Under the pieces are notes generated by a model. The model made no database searches. It was given only the letters and a program-made list of their open reading frames with translations, and was not told the DNA's origin. Position numbers and translations under genes: made by a program. 64,000 nucleotides of DNA from Branchiostoma floridae (lineage: Eukaryota > Chordata > Leptocardii > Amphioxiformes > Branchiostomatidae): assembly GCF_000003815.2 (NCBI RefSeq), contig NC_049989.1:16466522-16530521 (forward strand). The letters are read 5' to 3'. This document shows, one piece after another, positions 1-12,121 of the stretch (the first letter of the stretch is position 1; the number at the start of each line of letters is the position of its first letter).

Positions 1-3000
1 TGGCAGTGGCCATGAAAGATGCACAGGTACAGCATCTTTAGTATAGGTTCAAGTTCAAGCTCATGGATGATCTCTTTGCCCAAAAGACATCAACATCATT
101 ACCAGAACCATAAACTATTTTTGATCATTAGGGAAAGTGTTAACTTGTTTTCTTGTGATTTGTAGAACCCTCAAGTATTCAGCACCAAGGAAAGGTTGAA
201 ATGCATTTGACCGTGCTTCTCTTTGTATACCATAAATGCAGAAACTTTCGCAGTGGTCTATTGTTGGCGTTTTTGCAGTGGCTGCTTCACCGCAAATTTA
301 AAACCACCGCAAACATTTTTCCATGGCAGTAAGAGACTGCAGTGCATGGTGCTACTGCGAACTTAAAACCATCGCGAAAAGTCCTTTTTCCGCTACCACA
401 AAATCAAATCCCCGCAAACTTAAATGCATTTACAGTATATGCTATGAGTGCTATTTGCTTGTCAATAATACAGAAAGCACAAATTGTAACCTTTAAAACA
501 TGTCAAAGTGACAGAAAGAGTTTATTACTAGTTCATGCAGGATTGTAACAGCCAGTACTGAAATGTTGGTAGTTGTAAAGGTGATGAAAAGTTTTTCATT
601 ACTTGTAACACGCATAGCAAACCACAGCTCAAATGAAGTAACCTCACTTGTCCAATGCTGTTGAATAGGTGACAGTCGTAATGATGTCTGACGAGTATGA
701 GAGATCAGACTCCTGCCGTGCTATCATCCACTATGTGAGGTCAACCCTGAGGAAACCGGTTATACTGATAGTGGTTGGAAAAAGTTGGAACTGGCAGAAA
801 ACTGACACTGGCCTTCTACTGGCACACATGGTATGTCCTTTTACTTATTAATATAATCTTTGGTTCGATACTTCTAGACACAAGAACATTTGTACAGCAC
901 ACGTCGATGAGGGTTAGACATCCAGGTAATAAGATACGCCAAATAGCAATTACTCAAACAAATATGGTTTTCACGAAAGATAGTGGATATTATCTGAAAT
1001 CTCGGACCATTTCCAAAATCATATCCTGAGTTGCTTGAGTAGTTGCTATTTGGTGCATTTGTACGGTAATATTCTGCAAAGATTGTACCACCATAGACTT
1101 GTAGAAACTTTACTTTTACAAGCAGTTAAACCAATGTCAATCTGTGATTCATAGGTACCATTGCATACCTTTGCTAAATTTATCTTTGATACATGTAATG
1201 ATAGCTCTTTGTTATGTTTATGTTTGATTTGTACTTAATATCAGACTTTTTACTTGAGAAACATCATTGTAAAGGAATGGGTTAAGTTGAAACCAGGTAA
1301 AACATTGGGAAGATGTATTTTAATTTCCTTTTTGTTTCTTTCTCTCTCAAGCTGTACATCAACATGCAGGACCCCAAACTCTACAAGGACAAGATTGCTG
1401 AAGTGTTGAGCCAGCTTGAGATGAAAACAACCAAGAAACAGGTAAGCCACTCTGTAATTTATCAAATCTTGCAACATATTTTGCTTGTGAATTTGATAAA
1501 TTTAGTAATTTAAATCATAGATTTCTTGAAACAGGTTAGATTACAGTTATTTACTAGGCTGAGGTGATAGATTATAGTAAAATTTAGAGCTGCTCATGAC
1601 TTGCTTTGCCAAACACACAACTTTGTCTTGTTTGACTGTCTCAAGAGTGTCATCATTGTGCGCCGATCAAACAAGGCATTTCACTGGGCCCAGACTTAGA
1701 ATCCTGACACTTTATTTTTGATTCATCAGCAATACGTCTCATAAGTTGACCATGCATGATTCTTGATCTCACTCTTCCCTCCAGACCCAACAGTTCCCTC
1801 CCTGCTTCATCAGCTACTGCTGGGCCAACTCTGAGGATGCGTGTAAGATGGGGCAGGTCACCAGACATCCAGGGGCTGTGGGCAGAGGTTAGGAAATCTT
1901 TATTGACACGACAAAAGTACAGCACCTTTCGTAAGGTCTACATGTATAACAACTACTTACAGTACAACTAAACAGACATATATGGATATCTATAGGTATG
2001 AATAAGTCAACATATTGGCTCTAGCATGTCATTTACACTTATTGGTTCTACGGTATAAGCATTCGTGGATATATTTTCCTACTTGTACACAGTAAGGGTT
2101 ATCGCCTCTCAGAATGAAGTTGAATTTATCTATCAAACAGAGAGTAGCAAATTCTTTAGAGTAAGCGGAAAGTAATGTGAACAGCTCTGTGCGTTTGTCA
2201 TTATATCATGAACAATCCATAACAAAGTGACGTTCATCTTCGATGAGAACACTACTTCTGTGCTGTCAGGACTGTTTGGGTTCTACTGTTATTGAAGATT
2301 GATGAGTTTGCAACTGACAAACCCAATACTATGGGATATTTTATAACGTTATAGACAGGGACTTTGGACCGTTTTTTTTCTGATCTGATCATCAATTAAA
2401 ATTCTCAATCAAAGTCTACAAAATGTAGCCAGGAAGCTTAAGATGTCACTCATTTTCTATCGGATTCCAAAATCATATCCAGCTTCTTGAGTAACTGCTA
2501 TTTGGTGTACTTTACTACCTGGATGACTAACCTACATTGACGTATTTGAACCCCTCTTTCATACGAATGCTTAAATACAAAAATCCATGATTGTAAACAA
2601 TCATCTCATTTGCTGTGGATTGATGTTTACCTGTAGTGTATTTTCTATGTGAAGATTCCATGATGTTATTATAACATATACTATTTTATATTTTCAGTTG
2701 ATCCTCGCCAGCTGAAATCACACCTTGAACAGAAGGATGTCAAATGCTGGATGGACATTGAACGTGTGGGCAAGGTCAGTGTCTTTAAGTATGTTGCCAA
2801 AGAACATGGAATTTTGAAATTTCATATTTTGTCTCCACTGAGAATTGCATTTATTAAAGTCTTTTTATATAAAAATCAATGATAATTGTGCATAATTCTT
2901 TTTGTCCTGACAGGCAGGACTGTTTGAGGACATTGCAGAGGGGTTACGACATGCCAAGATGGTTGTGGCCTGTGTTTCAGATGAGGTATATACCTGCTTG

Positions 3001-3894
3001 ACAACCAGAACGAATTCAACTGTCAATGTTCCTTTGTGTCTCTTTACTGTTTTGACTCATACATATATCTTTGAGAGTACAACTTGTCTCCCAAAATGCT
3101 CGTTCACGTGGTAACAATATGAAAGTAAAATATTAGGCTATCATTTGATAATCATTTATTAGTCTGATGATAAAAAAGATAGCCCTTCACTGAAAACAAA
3201 GTAGCTACATTGTACATTTAGAACCAAAAATTAGGTCTTACTAACTGTCACAAATTTGTATTTGTGTGTGTTGCTGTTTGCATGGTGATTGATTGCTGTT
3301 CAAAAAAGCAAAGTTAGATGGAGCTGAAAGAAACAGATCAATTATAATACTGTTACATGTAACACTAGTTCACCTTTATCCATGAGGTAACCTATATCCA
3401 TTGCTTTCAAAAGCAGGGTATGAAGGGCTATCATTCCGACGAAATGTGGGGTAAAACTGCTTTGAAAACATTACAACTTGAAACCACCGTCTGTCGACTT
3501 GATACCTATTAGTAAATTCCCTGTTCTGAAAAAACAACGAATCTAGGTTACCCCATGGATTAAGGTGAACTAGCGTTAGTTCTAGCCTTATGAACAGTTG
3601 AAGGGATGATAAGAATTGTTCTCAGGATGCATGGGAAATCTCATGTAAGGCTAATACATACAATTGATAATTCCTTCACCAGTATGTGCGTTCCAAGAAC
3701 TGTCAGATGGAGTTCCGTTTTGCTGCTGTGACCCTGCGGCTGCCCATTGTCCTGGCTGTGGTGGGGACCGGCTACCAGTGGGAGTCTAGTGAGGTCAGAA
3801 GAACCTACTATATTTCTTTTTCATATTCTTTCTATATGTTTATGATTAATTTTGCCAAGAAGATTAATTTTTTTTATCAGTGATTATGTGTGTC

Positions 3895-3931
<37 letters not shown>

Positions 3932-6900
3932 CAACACAATAAAGAAAGCCAAGGTTTTCATATTTGATACAATGTAGGTGGATAAGTCATGAGACTTCAA
4001 AATGACTACATTTTGGCCCCCTAGCAAGGTACTGCAGTGCACCTTTTGGTTTTGTGATTTTAGTTTTGAGATATCTGCTTCTTGCAATGCACATTATAAT
4101 ATGATTTGGAAACACAGGAATACATCTAAGTTAAAGTCCTCCCACACCATACATGGTGTCTTTTGCGAGACCCATCTTTGTTCCTAAGCCACAGATATTT
4201 GTGAAGTCACCACTGACAGTAGGTCACTGGTGGTATTACATGTCCAATGTAAGGTACAATATCTTAATTTTATGATGTAGAAAATTAGAAGAAAAAGAGA
4301 TGATGAAATGTTGACAAATCAACTTTTTATTGACAATTGCCCCAACAGTGTGGTATGCTGAGCCTTGGCTTCAACAAGATAAACTTCCAACATGGAGGAG
4401 AGGTGGAGATGGACAAGTTAGTGGAGTATGTGCAGGAGAAGTGCAAGACTGATGAAGAAGCCACCAATGACAACACTGCTGAAGAGGACAAGTCTAGGAA
4501 CAGTGCATCATTCCAGGTCTGTGTGTCTATGTTTTTATGGGAAGAGACTGTTACTGTAGTTTATTTACCTATTTATTGGCTTGACTGTTCAGCACATGGG
4601 CTGCCCGACTAGCCTGTGGCTATTACAATGGACTAGCCCTGCTGACAAAGACATCGAAGGACAAGAAATAGGATCATGATGTCACTTGGTTCATTGCAAT
4701 ACCCTTTTAGCCCTATCAGCGTTTGGGCTAATGGTGGTAAATCAATTAAAGGTGGTAAAGGTGGTTATGTTGCTCAAAAAGTTGGATTCCATTATATTTA
4801 ATTGTTTCTAGGTAAAAGATGATCAGAGTAACAACATGCAATATGACAGCCGTCCCACCGTATTGTCGATGTCTTTACCAGAATTGAACCACTGGTTTCC
4901 CAGTTCCCAACTATTGCATGGAACTAGGAGGAGCTCAACCGTGAGGCTGCAACCAGTTCAGCTACAGGGACATCCCCCTTGAATTAGGCTATAGGTTGAT
5001 ACTACAGTGCTTCTGACCCTGTTGCCCTTATCTGTCCCCTCCTTGCAGGAGCTGTATGAGTTAGCCCAGAGGAAGTTCCTGAGACAGGTGGCTCACTATG
5101 AGGAACTGCTGGACCTGCCTCCATACCCACGACTGGTGGTGGTAGACTTCCATCAGCATCAGGTACATGGACCTAGAGGTGTACACATGTCTATTAGTTA
5201 AAACTTTGCTTCTTGAATTGTACAATGTATGTATGTTTGTCTGTGGCAGCAGTTACTCAAGCAACTGAATACGATTTTGGAAATGGTCAGACATTTCAGG
5301 TAGCATCCACTTCCTTTCATCTGTGAACTGTGAAACTGTTCTGCAAGCTTAAGGGTTGAGCCTGTTGCGGTTCAAGGCAGATGTGTGATGTCAGTCAGAT
5401 ATGGTTAATGCAAAGAGGGAGAAATTGTAGCACATATCATTGCACCCTTTTGAATCTTGCACAAAATACAAGATCAGTTGGTAGTCAAGGGTCGGAGTGT
5501 TATTTCCTGATGCTCTAAATTTGATCTAAATCAGGAAATAAAACTCCGACCCTCATTACAAGTACTTTGGGCAATGAAGGCCATGTTGGACTTATTACTA
5601 AATTGACATGTACAAAGATATGATTCAGAATATGTTATCAGCGTCATCAAATTGNNNNNNNNNNNNNNNNNNNNNNNNNNNNNNNNNNNNNNNNNNNNNN
5701 NNNNNNNNNNNNNNNNNNNNNNNNNNNNNNNNNNNNNNNNNNNNNNNNNNNNNNNNNNNNNNNNNNNNNNNNNNNNNNNNNNNNNNNNNNNNNNNNNNNN
5801 NNNNNNNNNNNNNNNNNNNNNNNNNNNNNNNNNNNNNNNNNNNNNNNNNNNNNNNNNNNNNNNNNNNNNNNNNNNNNNNNNNNNNNNNNNNNNNNNNNNN
5901 NNNNNNNNNNNNNNNNNNNNNNNNNNNNNNNNNNNNNNNNNNNNNNNNNNNNNNNNNNNNNNNNNNNNNNNNNNNNNNNNNNNNNNNNNNNNNNNNNNNN
6001 NNNNNNNNNNNNNNNNNNNNNNNNNNNNNNNNNNNNNNNNNNNNNNNNNNNNNNNNNNNNNNNNNNNNNNNNNNNNNNNNNNNNNNNNNNNNNNNNNNNN
6101 NNNNNNNNNNNNNNNNNNNNNNNNNNNNNNNNNNNNNNNNNNNNNNNNNNNNNNNNNNNNNNNNNNNNNNNNNNNNNNNNNNNNNNNNNNNNNNNNNNNN
6201 NNNNNNNNNNNNNNNNNNNNNNNNNNNNNNNNNNNNNNNNNNNNNNNNNNNNNNNNNNNNNNNNNNNNNNNNNNNNNNNNNNNNNNNNNNNNNNNNNNNN
6301 NNNNNNNNNNNNNNNNNNNNNNNNNNNNNNNNNNNNNNNNNNNNNNNNNNNNNNNNNNNNNNNNNNNNNNNNNNNNNNNNNNNNNNNNNNNNNNNNNNNN
6401 NNNNNNNNNCTTGTGAAAAATGTCGCTAACGATAGTGTTCCCGGTTTCCCATCTTACAGGACATGACACCAGTTGCACCCATGTTTTGTTTTAGAGTCCT
6501 GTGTGAACATGAACAGGTGGGTGTTGTTGTTGTCATTACTCATCATTATCATTCAGCATATTGTCTAAAATTAGATTTGCACGTAATCAAGATTATCATA
6601 ATAAGGAAGGTAAATTTTCAGGCAAAGCACTCAAACTTCCAACTGAGGATATAAGGAATTAACTAACTAAATGTAATATTGCAATACAGCTTTGCTGCAT
6701 CCCTACTCTTCTGGATTAGTGTGTTCGGTTCTTTTATGTGCAGGGGATTGAAGCCTGAGGTTTACACCTAAAGCTTTCTTATGAAGGACTGCTGGCTTTA
6801 CGTCTCCATCCAACTTCAATCCTCTAGAAAATTGTCTTAGAAATTTACTAACCCTAGGATAGAACTGTGGCCCACGGATCCACAGAATTGCAGGGTTGCA

Positions 6901-9900
6901 TTACTGCTTGTGCCACGAGGACATCAAATCTTTCCCCCTGTAATTGTTTGGGTCATCTTTAGCGCCTGGTCTTTGTGCAACGTAACAATGTGACTTGTGC
7001 TCCATTCCCAAGGAAAATGTCCAAATGAAAGGGATAAGTTAAATAATTTGGTAACAGCTGTTATTAAAGTTTGGACGAATTTCATAGAATATTGTTGGAC
7101 ATCTTTCCCCAGGGCTGGCACCTGTGCAGTACAGCAGGTGTGCCTGTACCAGGCTCCCAGGCTGAGCTCCAGAGTAAACTGAAGTCCTGGTCGCCTTACC
7201 TGGCCAGACTGTACGCCATCCTCAAACACGGCCCTGTGCAGCTGGACGTCTTAACGGAGGAAGAGAAGGGAGACCAGTTCCTACAGTTCCTTGAAGAGGT
7301 ATAATTTTCAACAAGTCATATAAATCACACTTAATATGCTAAAGCCACATGAATTGATTTGGATCGTTCTCAAACTTTTGTTTAGCTAGCTGGCAAGATA
7401 AACAAACAGTGGGAGGAAAACTTGGCAATGCATCTTACTACATGTACACCTGAAATTTTGTGCAGCAAGGTACCATAAGCCCTCAGACTCTGAAATCTGA
7501 GAACCAACAGATAAAATTGGTGAGGCCTTAGATCAGTATTCAATTTAGAAGTTTGAAGGGAGAACTGTTGATGTACATGCAGGCATGTTTAACAGTCATT
7601 TGACAGTCATTTTGTTACAGATTCTACTCTCAAGTCTAAAAATGTTTAAATTTATCACAATGTTTCCCCAGCATGTTGGATCTAGTCTGGACTTCAACCT
7701 GCCATTTGGTGAGTTGATCAAGGCAGCTATTGCAGCAGACACCGAGGGTACAGCAGGAGGACTGGCAAGGTAGGACAAAAGTTGAATAGGAAAAACATTG
7801 TTTTTCTTTCAAAAGTATCATTCTGAATAATTATAGAAATCTTACCTTAGACCGTAGTTCTTCCCACAACATCGTTTTGGATTGGTTGGCAAATAACACC
7901 ACTCCAGAGATCTTGGTTCAGTGCTGCTAGTCCCATTTCTTCCATATTGCTTGTTTTTAAGTTTTAAGTTTTCCCATCCCTCAAGAATATACTTTTCAAG
8001 GTAGTCTGTGTCTTCATTGGGGATATTCTCAGCAGGCATCTAGTCGGCAACTATTTTTGCTTTTCGTTGGCTACTTATTCTTAATCCAAACAGAAAGTTG
8101 AAGAAAATGTACATTCAACATGTTCTTTTAAATAGTAATTCTTTCATTTTCCTCTCTACTTTAAAATTAGTTTACACCATTTTTCTGGTACGCTACACTG
8201 TACCTTAATTGAGTTTGAAGTATGATATCTAATGAGGCATGTGAAGAGCTAGAGAAGAATGCATCAGGAATGTACATCTCCATTATGCCCAAAAGCAGTT
8301 ACTTGAGCAGCTGGATATGATTTTGGAAATGGTCAGACGTTTCAGATAGCATCCACTATCTTTCGTCAGTGACACTAAAACCGTGTCCAGCTGTTTGAGT
8401 GAACTGCTTTTTGGCATATCTTATTACTTGCAGGTCTAATCTTCATTGACGTATATCTCTGTTACATCTTGTCTCGCATGATGATTTGTCACAGTTTACT
8501 ACATGTACAATGTTCATATGTCTGTCCATAGATGTCACCTGCCCAATGGGAAGACAGTGTGGCTGTGTGAGCAGCACAGGCACAACGGGCGCCTCACCAT
8601 CCTGGACAGTGAGGTGGCGGCACCTGCAGCAGGTGGTGGTGAGCAGTCACAGGTGGGTGCAGATGATTTTTTTTAAATCAAAAGCAAAACTTAAGTCACC
8701 TGAGGGTGCAGAAGTTTTTTTAAATAAAAAATTAAGTCTGTTGTTCATTCAATGCATAAAATACACTGCCCAGCCGACTATTAATGATTTAAACATTGTA
8801 AGCCATAATACGTAGTAACATTATACAGTTTTCCACTATGTAATTATGTACATTCTGGGCATTTGACAGTTTCAAATGGTGTAATTGTATCAGTATGATT
8901 TGTTCAATACTCATATTTTTTTTGCACTGGGTCCAGCAGCAAATTGAGAGTCTGCAGCTCGTTTATGATGTGTATTTGAATTTTTTTTACTGGAAAGTTG
9001 ATATCTTTGGATAATACATCTTGTAAGGCCAGTGACAGTGTGTATCCCAGTGTGTAGATTCAATCAAATGTTGGTGTGTTATTTCCTTGTCTAACTCAAA
9101 TGAACTTGTGACTGTGCAAGATTTGTCTCAGACTACACAGGACTGTTTGTTTAAAAATTTTGATTATATCAACAAAGTTAGCATAAAATCAGGTGACTTA
9201 CATTGTACTACAGTGGGAAGTAGAAAGTTAGAAATCTGTCTCCCACAATTAAAACTTCGTATAGTTGTCACTAGGGCTGGGCATTGGTACAGCGTACCGG
9301 TACAAAACTGTTTTTTCTTATTGGACCGGTCAAAAAAAAACGGACCTGAAAAAATTCGGTGGACCGGATGTTGGACCGATTAGAAAATTAACATATTATT
9401 TTATCAGGCATTCACACGTTTTTGGCACTTGCAGGTGGAAGTAAATAACAAGAGTGAAGTAGAGTAGACTTTATAGTAATTTCTACCAAGTTTTAGTTTT
9501 ACAGCCAATCGTACAGGTGCAGTTAGCGTTGTAGGATTTTAAAACGCCAGTGTAAGTCTAATACTCCACCAAACAGATTTCTTTGTAGTGAAATGGACCA
9601 TTGGTATGAGTCATACTGAATCAGGTCCAGGTTCAGGTCCGGACCTGGACCTGATCCTTCGGACCTGAACCGGACCTGGACCTGAATTTTCTGTACCGGT
9701 ACCCAGCCCTAGTTGTCACTGCTAAATTGTAAGAGACATGACAATGTATATCCCTATTCAGGTTGATGCTGACATGCTTGAACAGCTCCAGAACCTGAAC
9801 ATCAACGATGTCCCTACGCCACAGAAACAACCGCAGAAACAGCCGCAGAAGGATCAGGCACAGAAAGATCAGCCGCCAAAACAAAAGACATCTGCAGCCA

Positions 9901-10262
9901 ATGGTATATTTTGTAAAAAGCATATTTATTAAAAAGATTCAGTTTTTTATTGATGAAAATCGATGAGTGCTGTTTCAAATCTCTTGCTCTTAGCGACGAT
10001 GGCATTAGATGCCACGGTTAGATAATCTCGCTTACATGACTTTGCATTTAGTTTTTTCATAGAAAAATAACCAAAAGAAATTGTCAATGTTACAGGTACT
10101 GGTGTAAATCAGGAACCAACGAAACAAAAGTCGGTGGAGGAAGGCCCTAAAGCTGCAGCAGAAGCTCCTAAGAGGCCAAAGACAGCCAAGGAGAAGTTCA
10201 GGAGTGCTGTCAATGCAGTCAGTGGTGCCAACAACCAGAGCAAGGCTTGCAGCCTGATGTAG
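1..10262 (+). CDS. Tandem-TIR domain protein with C-terminal CAAX-like motif (5' partial)
   Basis: Spliced model: exons 1-26 (open at the window edge), 669-830, 1352-1441, 1785-1887, 2698-2774, 2914-2985, 3683-3793, 4349-4516, 5049-5162, [gap 5655-6409 may hide exons], 6460-6516, 7113-7298, 7672-7769, 8532-8652, 9762-9903, 10096-10262 (TAG). All junctions are GT-AG and keep frame. Exons 1-3 encode the second half of one TIR (VVMMSDEYERSDSC, then LYINMQ). Exons 4-8 encode a full second TIR: CFISYCWANSEDA, then CWMDIERVGKAGLFEDIAEG, then YVRSKNCQMEFRFAA. After it come a 56-residue acidic exon, FCFRVLCEHEQ-GWHL, TVWLCEQH, a PQK-rich linker (exon 9762-9903) and a basic tail ending KACSLM. TIR domains are protein-interaction or NAD-cleaving modules in innate immunity and cell death. 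The LCE-H module is unfamiliar to me by name. The true N-terminus lies outside the window. Confidence 0.85.
227..438. repeat. Palindromic MITE, ATACTGTAAATGCA-ended family, copy 1
   Basis: About 210 bp with inverted ends (CATAAATGCAGAAACTTTCG on the left; TTAAATGCATTTACAGTAT on the right). It is alignable with the copies at 15147-15360 and 25949-26107. It lies in the intron before exon 669. Short open frames here are repeat-derived. Confidence 0.75.
1895..2262 (-). mobile_element. Truncated non-LTR retrotransposon (LINE) 3' end, antisense
   Basis: Read on the minus strand, this matches the fragment at 63466-63797 over about 330 bp. It has the same sequence around the last codons, the same 3' UTR, and the same end CGTGTCAATAAAGATT. 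It sits only about 7 bp inside the intron, just after the donor at 1888 of the TIR gene. It carries no intact ORF and is 5' truncated. Confidence 0.75.
3360..3578. repeat. Palindromic MITE, CTAGTTCACCTTTAT family, copy 1
   Basis: Left end CACTAGTTCACCTTTATCC and right end TTAAGGTGAACTAGCG are inverted repeats over about 35 bp, followed internally by GGTAACCTA / TAGGTTACC. Related copies lie at 13393-13602 and 28798-28971. It is intronic in the TIR gene. Confidence 0.8.
3887..3929. repeat. (TG)n microsatellite
   Basis: A run of TG dinucleotides with a few TC interruptions, in an intron of the TIR gene. Confidence 0.95.
5487..5556. repeat. Short hairpin (about 25-bp arms)
   Basis: GGGTCGGAGTGTTATTTCCTGA is followed about 20 bp later by its near-exact reverse complement. 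This is probably the remnant of a small palindromic element in the intron after exon 5049-5162. Confidence 0.7.
5655..6409. other. Assembly gap (755 N)
   Basis: Undetermined bases inside the TIR gene, between exons 5049-5162 and 6460-6516. Both flanking exons are in phase 0, so any hidden exons must total a multiple of three. Open frames drawn across the N run are artefacts. Confidence 0.99.
9272..9711. mobile_element. Non-autonomous hAT-like element with 8-bp target duplication
   Basis: The ends are inverted repeats: TAGGGCTGGGCATTGGTAC on the left and GTACCGGTACCCAGCCCTA on the right. The element is flanked exactly by GTTGTCAC at 9264-9271 and 9712-9719. An 8-bp duplication with short ends of this kind is typical of hAT transposons. 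The interior has GGACCTG-rich motifs and no transposase ORF. A related 5'-less copy lies at 31080-31310. It is intronic in the TIR gene. Confidence 0.85.
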
Positions 10263-11690
10263 ATTGGAGAGTGTACTTTAAGTTAGCAAAAAAAAAATGC
10301 TTATAGGCCATGGAAAGAGTTGGGCATAACAAAGATACAATGTATGCCTAATTATTGAAATCACTTTTGAAATGACTGGTAAGATGATGACAATACATAA
10401 AGGACTATATTAATTTTGCAAACTTTGCATACAATTATGGATTTTAGTGCTTAAATCTTTAGGTTTCAATTCTTCTTAATATTGGTACTTTTCTTGAATA
10501 TTCTAAACTCTATGGTATTGTTAAACAAAGTTGCAACCATACCATTAGTAATGTTAATACACTGTCAGTTATAAACGATCATGAGGATTGGAAAGACACT
10601 GTTGTACTGGCACTCAGGAATGATGTTAAGGTTTAGAAATCTGAATTTGTACAAATTAAGAACTGAAAAAAAATATTGAAAGTCAGTTGTTGACTTAAAT
10701 GGCAATCAATGTGTAATGTCTAATTTCATTGCTTATTCAAAGTTTTATATTGCTTGCCCTTAAACATTCCTTTTTCCAACATTTCATGTAATTGAGATTT
10801 CTTTCTATGTAGGACTAAATGTGTGTTGAAATATTCTGATGATAATGGAACAGTGTACATTAAAATCATGAATGTGACTTCTTGGCATGAGATTAATAGA
10901 AGATGGAAAATTCATCTTGTAGAATGAAATTTTATCTTAACAACAAAGTTGTTTTTTACACTGTGTAATAAATTTGCAATGTTTGTAATATTGGTTTTAT
11001 GGTCATATATTATATATGTCATTGCAATTCATGAAAGTTGTTCACAAATCTTACAACCGTGCAAATAGAATTTAGAATCAAGATTTTACTACAGTTAAAG
11101 AATACTTAACTCAACTTTTTAAGTACATAGATTTTTATCCTGATTTAGCGAGATAATGTGGGGTGCATTCCGTAATCATGACAATGTGGATAATGTCAAA
11201 GGATGCAAATCCTTTTAATACTTGTTTCTGTCGTTAGTTGTTACATTTGAAGTCTTTGTGCAAAACGTACACTGTGTAATACCTGGTCAAATTGTTTGTA
11301 TATAATGCGGTGCAGTGCAGTTATTTGCAGTCCCATTGTAATGCAGTTTGCAAAGAAATGTTTTAATGTATTTTGGTAAAGATCTATGTTTTCTTAATAT
11401 ACTGCTAGTGACTTTTTCAACTTGTCAACTAATTTTTTTTTCAAATGATCAATTTTGCTGTTGTCCACATCATGAGATACATGTAATTGCAACCATCGTC
11501 TGTCATGTGCCAGTTGTTACTTTAGAGATGTGGTTCTAAAGCCACAAATCGTGCATAACACTTTACTTTACTTACATATGGCCAGTTTTGTTTACTGTAT
11601 AGAGCATACTGAGCAAACCTGGTGCAGTTATGTTGCGTAGTAGAAGGCTCAGAATGGCGGCATGATTATAGTGCTAATTACACTACCAAC
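10263..11690 (+). other. TIR gene 3' untranslated region and AT-rich flank
   Basis: AT-rich sequence following the TAG stop, with no supported coding exon. A polyadenylation signal at 10967 suggests a 3' UTR of about 0.7 kb. Beyond it I see nothing recognisable until the palindromic element at 11693. Confidence 0.6.
10967..10972 (+). promoter_or_regulatory. Candidate polyadenylation signal AATAAA (TIR gene)
   Basis: Canonical hexamer about 700 bp after the stop, followed by a TG/T-rich stretch (TTTGTAATATTGG). Confidence 0.55.
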
Positions 11691-11692
11691 AC

Positions 11693-12121
11693 AGAAAGGT
11701 CTGAAAACTGAGTCAGAATAGGGCTGAAACAGTCTTGAAACAGTCTTACCTATTGTTATTGGGTGGTTAAATGGGGCTGAATTAAGATACTACTATTGTT
11801 CACTTCTGGTCCGACTATGCAAGAACACATGTACAATAAGAAAGTTAGCCCCTTTCAGCCTGACAGCTTTAACACCACATGAATGAGGTGTCAAAACTCA
11901 GGTGAGTGCTCCCTTGTGCGGCTACCCATATCAATAATGAATAAATTACACGGATGTGTGGAGTCCCTTGTTACCTAGGTGTGAACTTGGTTTTCAGCCC
12001 TTGGCATCTGCATAGAAACAATGCACACCAGGACAAGACTGTTTAAGCCCCTTTAACCACCCAATTACAATAGGTAAGACTGTTTAAGCCCTTTTCTGTC
12101 CGTTTCCAGACCTTTCTGCGT
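11693..12121. repeat. Palindromic MITE of about 430 bp
   Basis: The left arm (CAGAAAGGTCTGAAAACTGA, then TCTTACCTATTGTTATTGGG, TGGTTAAATGGGG) is mirrored on the right (CCCCTTTAACCACCCAATTA, then CAATAGGTAAGACTG, CAGACCTTTCTGCG). No coding capacity. Confidence 0.75.

Noticed and set aside
5531-6478. Long open frames of 250-315 codons
   Set aside because: They consist almost wholly of unknown bases in the assembly gap.
7842-8039. 65-codon minus-strand frame with a protein-like composition (ENIPNEDTDYLEKY)
   Set aside because: It could be a transposase scrap, but no start context, splice sites or second exon support it and I cannot identify the family.
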